DNA of 8,364 bases, taken from the NCBI GenBank assembly GCA_038523965.1, contig JBCBIX010000113.1:1-8364 (forward strand), in the 5' to 3' direction. Origin of the DNA: JAJRXG01 sp038523965. Lineage in GTDB: Bacteria; Bacteroidota; Bacteroidia; Chitinophagales; Saprospiraceae. The stretch's first letter is position 1, and every line of letters begins with the position of its first letter. This document shows positions 1 through 5,562 of the stretch, piece after piece. The notes beneath the pieces were generated by a model. That model was given only the letters and a program-made list of their open reading frames with translations. It had not been told where the DNA came from and made no database searches. Both the position numbers and the translations under genes were made by a program.

Positions 1-1005
1 ACAATCTTCTTATCTGGATATGATGGCGCAATCGGTGGATCGGCCTTCCTCAACGGATATGGTTCTGAGAGCAAGGGCTTTGGATTTTGTAATGTCACTG
101 GCCAGGTGGATACCGCGGCTGCTTATGATTGGGATATTCACATCGTCTCTCATGAATTAGGACACTTGTTGGGATCACCTCACACGAACGCATGTGTTTG
201 GGGTCCTGAACAAAATCAAGCATTAGATGCATGCGGTGAGGTGCATGGTTCTTGTCAACCTAAGCACCACTCTTCCTCCGGTGGGATCATGAGCAGTTGC
301 CATCTTTTTCCTCAGGGAATCGACCTTGCCGATGGCTTAGGCGCAGAACCTGGCGCTCGAATCCGCGCCTTCTTGCTATATCAGCAACTGCAGCGGGACT
401 CTTGTCCTACTGCTCAGGAGATAAGTTTATCGGGTAGTTGGAGTGTTGACTTTACCACAGGCGGAGTTGAATCTCATCATGAGAAGACTGATCGAAGTGT
501 GTGGTTTTATATCCGAACAGATCGGCCCATGTCCGTTCGTCTTGGATCTTGTGACCAAGGGGTAGATACTCGACTTCACTTGTATTTCAATTACTGCGCG
601 GACAGCATATGGATTCAGACGGTGGACGATAATTGTCTGTCTGGTGATGGACTACGCTATGCATCAAAGGTGGATAGCATCCATGTTCCTGCAGAAACGG
701 AGCTATGGATCGAATGGGACAATCGCTGGAGTGACGAGGCCTTCGAATTTGAAATTTCAATCACAGAGGACCTAAATCCATGTAACGTCGATAGTGAACT
801 CCCTACTCAAATCACTGAAAACACTGCCTATCGATCTCAGGAACCAATCTCATATCAAGGCGAGATATTTGCGAATGGATCTCTTGGGTTATCAAGTTCT
901 GCTTCAATCGAAATCCAACCGAGCACTCAGGTCGCAGCTGGTGGCAAGCTGGAGCTACAAGTTACTGATTGTCAGGAGCCTACATTATCACTTTCTGGCC
1001 AATAA
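1..1005 (+). CDS. Reprolysin-like (M12B-type) zinc metalloprotease, 3' part
   Basis: The frame is open from base 1 to the TAA at 1003-1005, giving 334 residues with no N-terminus; the GTG at 106 is an internal valine. The zinc site HELGHLLGSPH is at residues 51-61 (bases 151-183), with ligands His51, His55 and His61 and catalytic Glu52. A Met-turn, GGIMSSCHL, has Met97. The preceding GGSAF stretch and following Cys-rich loop fit metzincin proteases of the reprolysin type common in Bacteroidota. Residues ~140-257 form a PPC-like beta-sandwich (VWFYIRTD ... LWIEWDNRW). Residues ~273-324 resemble the short beta-rich C-terminal domain called '3-coathanger stack' in Bacteroidota exoproteins, followed by about ten extra residues. 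No T9SS type A tail is seen. It is presumably a secreted endopeptidase; the substrate is unknown. It converges with the next gene, one base between stops. Family call is firm; domain boundaries are by eye. Confidence 0.9.
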   Translation, partial: TIFLSGYDGAIGGSAFLNGYGSESKGFGFCNVTGQVDTAAAYDWDIHIVSHELGHLLGSPHTNACVWGPEQNQALDACGEVHGSCQPKHHSSSGGIMSSCHLFPQGIDLADGLGAEPGARIRAFLLYQQLQRDSCPTAQEISLSGSWSVDFTTGGVESHHEKTDRSVWFYIRTDRPMSVRLGSCDQGVDTRLHLYFNYCADSIWIQTVDDNCLSGDGLRYASKVDSIHVPAETELWIEWDNRWSDEAFEFEISITEDLNPCNVDSELPTQITENTAYRSQEPISYQGEIFANGSLGLSSSASIEIQPSTQVAAGGKLELQVTDCQEPTLSLSGQ

Positions 1006-1006
1006 A

Positions 1007-4000
1007 TTATCTATCTACTATCATGATCCTTGTAAACCTCTGGTCTCGATAGGTCATCTGATAGTATATCGCACCCACATAACGATCCAGTTCTTGATGC
1101 TTTACAGCGATCGCATTATTTCCCTCTTGAAAGTCATTTTTCACTTCATGAATCAGCTGTCCACTTGCAGTAAAGAATTGGAAAACCACTTCATCTCTTT
1201 CTGGAATGATGAACTGGATAATCGTTTGACCGGTGAAAGGATTGGGTTGATTCTGGAATAGAATTGCTTTCTCAGAGTCTTTGTCTGAAGTGATCGAAGA
1301 GGAGGTAAAGCTCAAATCAAGATCAGAAACATGGAGATTATCATCAATGATCAGATTATCAGACTGTTGATCCAACGCTATCATCTTCGAAGTAACTCCA
1401 TTGTCTTTGGCAAGCACTTCGAGTGTGAATAACTCTTCATTCGCTGCTATCTCCACTTTGTCCTGCCCCGCCCACACGAGATGGAGCAAGTCATTATTAA
1501 TGGACATATGCTGAGGTGACACGTCAATACTTCCAGCACGAACACCCAAGATGTGCGCATCATCTACGGTCAGTGAAAACTGAACACCACTCAGGGACAG
1601 ATCACGTTCAGCGGTGACAGAAAGTTCATAGATCTCATTTTTAGAAAGCGAAAGGTCTGGCAGTTGAAGTACTTCGAGGTTATTTTTTCTAATCTCTGAG
1701 ACATAGGCCGTGTTCGAGATCGCATCCTGTGAAAGGTCCCCGATTTTGACTGCGATCCAATTTTCATTCATCATGTCGCGATCTAACGAATTGATGACAT
1801 TGATTTCAGAATAGTCCCATGGCTTTCTGATATCCTCCCATTCGAAACGCTCAAGAACAAATCTCCAACTCCTATTATTCGGCCATTTATCAACTTGTTG
1901 GAGCAACAGCTTCTGGAGTTCGATCAGGTCTTGCGCAGAGATTCGACCGTCGTTATTGATATCTGCAGCTATTCTGAGGTAGGGGTCATCGATATCTCTG
2001 AGCCCAACCAAATACTCCTGCAGAATAACCATATCTACTGCCGAGATACCTGCGCGCGCGTCGTCATCTTTGACTGGTTCGAGTAGATATCTATCATACA
2101 TAAGCTGATCGTAGAAGGCGTACGTGCCATCCGATATCGTGACATCGTCTGCATCATTATTGAAGATGCTAACTCCTTCTAATCTGTCTCCTGATGGTGT
2201 ACGCACGTGTCCCGCGATCATCGCTGTGGGTCGATTATTATCCGTGCATCTGCCACCAATTGCTCCGATGGATAACATACTATCTATCTGTACATAGCTA
2301 ACCTCTACCGTTGCAGCATTTAAGCACATCAGGATGACTGGATCTGAGCAATCTGGAACTTGATCTCCGTCAATATCCCCAGAGATGGATATACCCTGGC
2401 ATCCACATCTACCATAGTCTCTGTCATTAGTGGTGCATGAATCACCGTCGTCGCAGGCTGGCCAATCCCCTCTGGCAGTAACATCTATGGATGCATTGGC
2501 ATAGCTAACATTTCCTGAGAGATCACTAACCCTCAGACTCACCTCCACGGTAGTTCCAATATCACGACAGCAAAGGGTAATGCCTTGTCGATAGATCTCA
2601 TCAGTCTCTATAAATCCGCTCTGGTCAATATCCAATTCGTCGATCTGCCCACAGCTATACCAGATATCTGTCGTGCGACGCGCTCGGCCAGCCATCATTT
2701 CAATCTCTGATTGCCGGGCGATATGAACTTCTACAGGACCACAGTCGCCATCATGGCTGCCTTCATCAAAAGCCATTGCTGTCACATATGAACTCCCTGA
2801 TTCTTCTGGTTTTAGATTGACGACAAGAGCTGCAGTCAATATTGGGACTGGGGGATAATCCTCTCTCACAACGACCACAAGCTCATCCTTGGCCGTATTA
2901 CCACATGGATCTGTGGCCGATACCGCGATAAAGTGCTGACCCAAACCAAGGCTCATAACCCCAGCAGGTTTGACCACTACTTCTCCTCCGCATCCATCTG
3001 TTGTACTGACCAGATCACGAGGTCTAAATGTTGCCTGACAGCTGATTGCTTCTGCGGTGAGTATGATCGTGTCCTTATCTACACTGATCATTGGTGCAAC
3101 ATCATCTATCATGTAAATGAATTGCTGTTGTGATACGGTCTTATTCGTACACCAATCTGTAATGGTCCATGTCCTCGACACCTTATATACACCCCAATGA
3201 CATCCACCGACTAATGGCTTATCCTCGTAGGAAACTGCCAGGTTACATAGACCAGGTCCATTTCGCTGGGCGGCTGGATTCAGCAGAATCGTATCTGGCC
3301 CCACAGTCAATGCTGGAAAACTCCCAACATCCTCCGGGGCGATAGAAGAGCCGCAGTCGATATTCTCAAGATGGGGTAAGGAAATCAACTGATCCAACTG
3401 CTGGCCTTGTACCTGGATTAGAGCAGTGTCAATTGGTATCAGCTGTTCCTGATGATAGATACTATAGATTCTACCAACCAAAGACGGCATGCACATATCC
3501 CCGGGTACCACTACTACATCTGATGTCTGTACCTCCCATGACTGAAGACACGAAGTCAACTCAAGACGATGTGCGTAAGCCACTCCACTTAAAATCGAAT
3601 CTGGATATAGCTCGTTGAACTGACCTACGATCGACTGTGCGGAGTCGTCGTCTATATCTGGACAATGAATGACAGATACATTGTGGTCCAAAAGATTTGC
3701 CTCTGGCAAGAGCTTATTCTCAATATGGAGATTACTCCAGCAGATGATATTGCCGTTGCACGGATTTATGATCCGTGCTTCAAGGATTTCACCTGGGGTG
3801 TATGGTGACAGATCTTCCGGATCCACGAGTTCGCCGTCAGCATCATAAATCTCGATGATGTAATCATCCAGTCCACTGATATCACTGCCCACGAACATAC
3901 GGGCATCTACCCGCATGCGACAGTCAGCTCCTACACCAACATTGATATCATTAAAGCATCCAAATCGCTCATCCACCACTGGTTCTACGCGGATACTCAT

Positions 4001-5425
4001 GACACCTACACATCCCATTTGGTCGATAGCGGTTAGCTCATAAGCACCTGGGCCAACTTCTCCAGGATTAATGAACAGTCGTTCTTCCCTGGAGATCACA
4101 TCACCGTTATATCGCCAGCGATAGGTCATGGCACCATTGGACATGGACACAACGGGATAGATCAGTGTCATCTCTCCTGGACAAGAAGGCTCCTGAACCA
4201 ACTTTACATCGAACGTACTTGCACAGAGGTTTTCGATGACGGTGATCTCTGCGTCGTCCTGATCATCTTCTTCGGGAACGTCATTATCTGGAGAGCTGTC
4301 GGTATCAAATGCTGGCGAATCGTTGTCTGAATTATTGGAGCCATTGATGATCTCCGCAGAGTTCACCAAATCAATCGAACCACCTGAACCATCTACTAAC
4401 AAGTTGATAGGAACAACCACACGTTCACCTGGCAATAATCTACCTACCTCATATGTCATCTCGTCCGGATCCCATCCAGCATTTATATCTGGTAGAAAGG
4501 ACAACCCTGCCGGAAGTCGATCCTGGACCTTAACATGATATGCCTCCACTGTTCCGTCATTGGACACCTGGATTTCGAATGTCGCCGTGTCACCTATGCT
4601 GTACACCGTTCGGCCCACGACCGACTTTCTCAGACTTAGATCAAAAGAGTTACAATCTGTCTCTACATCGTAGGCGCCACAGAATGCAAAACACACACTG
4701 AGGTCCTGATCAGCCAGCAATCCTCCTATTGATATCGAACTGATGAAAGAGGCTGCATCATCAAATGATGTAGCATAGGCGTGCATCTCATACAATGTCA
4801 GATCACTGAGTTCCTCGAAGTATCCGCTAAAATTTTTGGCGATAATTCTATCAGTTGTCTTATCGACAAGAACATAGGTGTACATTTTCTCGGGAAGTAT
4901 AGGCCCAGATATGGGTTCTGGAGCCACCTGAGCGACAATCTCGATACTGGAAGCTCCACATCGATATCCTGGACGGTTGAGACCATTCTGTGTTATAAAT
5001 CCACAGGCTAACTCCGGGAGATACAGTGTATCACTAATCAGTTGATCCAGTGAACGAAATACATATTCATGATACGTACCTCCTACACCAGAATGAGAAT
5101 AAGGCCCTACCCTTTTAGTAACAGGTAGCTCCGACTTTTCTATTTGAAACTGGGTTAACTGCTCTCCATCGACAACGATCTCGTAGTGTCCAGTGGCTGA
5201 TATGTCGCTCACCGTGAGCTCGTAAAAGTATTGACCTGGCTTTTGCTCTTTTACATCCTCTGGTCCTTCGCACCACGGACGAACTTGATACTCTACTCCC
5301 AGAAGGGCCACTTGTGACTGTAGCCGCGGCGATACGATAGCTGTGTAGGTACACAACAAGTACAGAGCCAGGACCCTTTTGGATCTCATGCGCGTAGTTT
5401 CCCAATGAGTAGTCGAAAACCCCAT
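1007..5425 (-). CDS. Large multidomain T9SS-secreted surface protein
   Basis: Complete, 1472 residues, TAA stop at 1009-1007. Two starts are possible: ATG at 5425, or ATG at 5389 (Met13), which gives a cleaner signal peptide (MRSKR, then hydrophobic LALYLLCTYTAIV, cleavage near residue 38). Neither has a clear Shine-Dalgarno, as is usual in Bacteroidota. Domains by eye: unknown 40-155; module shared with the upstream gene ~161-265, with CFAFCG at 245-250; DUF11-like ~265-395 ending in an Asp-rich stretch; SprB/PKD-like ~402-485; Cys-containing HYR-like modules ~486-985; canonical EF-hand loop 932-943; Cys-rich CDDGDSCT motif plus DxDGD repeat 988-1030; carboxypeptidase-regulatory-like ~1067-1115; dockerin-like pair 1119-1175; cohesin-like beta-sandwich ~1250-1375; T9SS type A sorting domain ~1385-1472 (NQPNPF ... 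GAIYYQM). It is inferred to be exported by Sec, then T9SS, and held at or released from the cell surface. It is probably adhesive or structural; no catalytic motif is visible. Confidence 0.92.
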   Translation of the reverse strand: MGFSTTHWETTRMRSKRVLALYLLCTYTAIVSPRLQSQVALLGVEYQVRPWCEGPEDVKEQKPGQYFYELTVSDISATGHYEIVVDGEQLTQFQIEKSELPVTKRVGPYSHSGVGGTYHEYVFRSLDQLISDTLYLPELACGFITQNGLNRPGYRCGASSIEIVAQVAPEPISGPILPEKMYTYVLVDKTTDRIIAKNFSGYFEELSDLTLYEMHAYATSFDDAASFISSISIGGLLADQDLSVCFAFCGAYDVETDCNSFDLSLRKSVVGRTVYSIGDTATFEIQVSNDGTVEAYHVKVQDRLPAGLSFLPDINAGWDPDEMTYEVGRLLPGERVVVPINLLVDGSGGSIDLVNSAEIINGSNNSDNDSPAFDTDSSPDNDVPEEDDQDDAEITVIENLCASTFDVKLVQEPSCPGEMTLIYPVVSMSNGAMTYRWRYNGDVISREERLFINPGEVGPGAYELTAIDQMGCVGVMSIRVEPVVDERFGCFNDINVGVGADCRMRVDARMFVGSDISGLDDYIIEIYDADGELVDPEDLSPYTPGEILEARIINPCNGNIICWSNLHIENKLLPEANLLDHNVSVIHCPDIDDDSAQSIVGQFNELYPDSILSGVAYAHRLELTSCLQSWEVQTSDVVVVPGDMCMPSLVGRIYSIYHQEQLIPIDTALIQVQGQQLDQLISLPHLENIDCGSSIAPEDVGSFPALTVGPDTILLNPAAQRNGPGLCNLAVSYEDKPLVGGCHWGVYKVSRTWTITDWCTNKTVSQQQFIYMIDDVAPMISVDKDTIILTAEAISCQATFRPRDLVSTTDGCGGEVVVKPAGVMSLGLGQHFIAVSATDPCGNTAKDELVVVVREDYPPVPILTAALVVNLKPEESGSSYVTAMAFDEGSHDGDCGPVEVHIARQSEIEMMAGRARRTTDIWYSCGQIDELDIDQSGFIETDEIYRQGITLCCRDIGTTVEVSLRVSDLSGNVSYANASIDVTARGDWPACDDGDSCTTNDRDYGRCGCQGISISGDIDGDQVPDCSDPVILMCLNAATVEVSYVQIDSMLSIGAIGGRCTDNNRPTAMIAGHVRTPSGDRLEGVSIFNNDADDVTISDGTYAFYDQLMYDRYLLEPVKDDDARAGISAVDMVILQEYLVGLRDIDDPYLRIAADINNDGRISAQDLIELQKLLLQQVDKWPNNRSWRFVLERFEWEDIRKPWDYSEINVINSLDRDMMNENWIAVKIGDLSQDAISNTAYVSEIRKNNLEVLQLPDLSLSKNEIYELSVTAERDLSLSGVQFSLTVDDAHILGVRAGSIDVSPQHMSINNDLLHLVWAGQDKVEIAANEELFTLEVLAKDNGVTSKMIALDQQSDNLIIDDNLHVSDLDLSFTSSSITSDKDSEKAILFQNQPNPFTGQTIIQFIIPERDEVVFQFFTASGQLIHEVKNDFQEGNNAIAVKHQELDRYVGAIYYQMTYRDQRFTRIMIVDR
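1010..1273 (-). other. T9SS type A C-terminal sorting domain (coding segment)
   Basis: This segment encodes the last 88 residues of the mosaic protein. The opening LFQNQPNPFTGQTIIQFIIP, the middle FTASGQLI and the close GAIYYQM ... RIMIVDR match the Por-secretion-tail pattern of Bacteroidota: an N-P-F turn, a 'ff.a.G' strand and a final 'G.Yyy ... r.mi' strand. In this family the domain directs passage through the type IX secretion system across the outer membrane and is normally removed on export. Confidence 0.9.
1901..2071 (-). other. Dockerin-like calcium-binding pair (coding segment)
   Basis: Residues 1119-1175 of the mosaic protein hold two dockerin-type loops. The second, DINNDGRISAQD (1155-1166), has the full D-x-N-x-D-G-x-I-S-x-x-D pattern. 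The first, DDDARAGISAVD (1120-1131), is degenerate at positions 5 and 6 of the loop but keeps the following helix (MVILQEYLVG), matched by LIELQKLLLQ after the second. Such pairs bind calcium. In Bacteroidota exoproteins they often sit, as here, between a carboxypeptidase-regulatory-like domain and a beta-sandwich near the C-terminus, unconnected with cellulosomes. Confidence 0.8.
4631..4945 (-). repeat. Shared CxxxCG module, copy in the mosaic protein
   Basis: Residues ~161-265 align by eye with a segment of the upstream repeat protein (7948-8256). Common features in order are a VAP turn, Y-x-YVL-x-D, a GYF-x-x-L-x-D strand, AY, DAA-x-x-I-x-SI-x-IG, and a closing CFAFCG (Cys245, Cys249), then another Cys about nine residues on. 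I know no named family for it. It sits directly before the DUF11-like domain. Confidence 0.7.
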
Positions 5426-5447
5426 GAAAAATCATGAGGCATTGGGG
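5423..5447 (-). promoter_or_regulatory. Possible hairpin over the first start codon of the mosaic gene
   Basis: On the minus strand CATGA (5436-5432) and TCATG (5427-5423) form a 5-bp stem around TTTT, and the second arm contains the ATG at 5425. An alternative pairing uses CCCC (5447-5444) with the GGGG that overlaps and follows that ATG. Either could mask the first start and favour ATG 5389. The stems are short and may be chance. Confidence 0.25.
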
Positions 5448-5457
5448 CGCAAGTTAT

Positions 5458-5485
5458 TACATATTATTAAATATTGTAATATGTA
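5458..5485. promoter_or_regulatory. AT-rich 9-bp inverted repeat, operator candidate
   Basis: TACATATTA (5458-5466) and TAATATGTA (5477-5485) are a perfect 9-bp inverted repeat around a 10-base spacer that itself contains the palindrome AATATT. It lies 33 bases upstream of the ATG at 5425 and just downstream of the terminator of the upstream gene, where the mosaic gene's promoter should be. I could not place a convincing Bacteroidota -33/-7 pair (TTTG, TAnnTTTG) around it. It may be a regulator site, or only AT-rich promoter DNA. Confidence 0.35.
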
Positions 5486-5495
5486 TGATTTGAAC

Positions 5496-5528
5496 AAAAA
5501 AAGAGGGCCCCATTGCTGAGGCCCTCTT
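5496..5528 (-). terminator. Strong intrinsic terminator of the PKD-repeat gene
   Basis: Read on the minus strand, AAGAGGGCCTCA (5528-5517) pairs with TGGGGCCCTCTT (5512-5501) as a 12-bp, GC-rich stem with one G-U pair. The loop is GCAA, a stable GNRA-type tetraloop, and five T follow directly (seven counting the last two of the stem). It starts about 34 bases after the stop codon at 5563. The plus strand has no T-run after the stem, so it should act on minus-strand transcripts only. It implies that the downstream gene needs its own promoter. Confidence 0.93.
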
Positions 5529-5562
5529 CAAATCCTATATCTCAATAAAATACGCTAACTCC

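Noticed and set aside
106..108. GTG as start codon of the metalloprotease
   Set aside because: The frame stays open to base 1, and the upstream residues continue the metzincin fold (GGSAF segment) before the zinc site. It is an internal valine.
1127..1147. GAAA / TTTC stem near a T-run as a terminator of the plus-strand protease gene
   Set aside because: The stem is only about four weak pairs inside the coding sequence of the opposite gene, and the T-run lies within it, not after it.
794..1261. 155-codon plus-strand frame crossing the gene junction
   Set aside because: It overlaps the protease and the T9SS domain, both with clear homology, and shows no domain of its own. It is a shadow frame.
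5115..5435. 106-codon minus-strand frame over the 5' end of the mosaic gene
   Set aside because: It is out of frame with the signal peptide and N-terminal domain, and its Arg/Ser-rich product resembles nothing. It is a shadow frame.
5440..5500. Bacteroidota-type promoter (TTTG, then TAnnTTTG) for the mosaic gene
   Set aside because: TTTG ends at 5495 and TATTTAAT follows at about the right distance, but the second element matches poorly and TAACTTG has no TTG upstream. Too weak to list.
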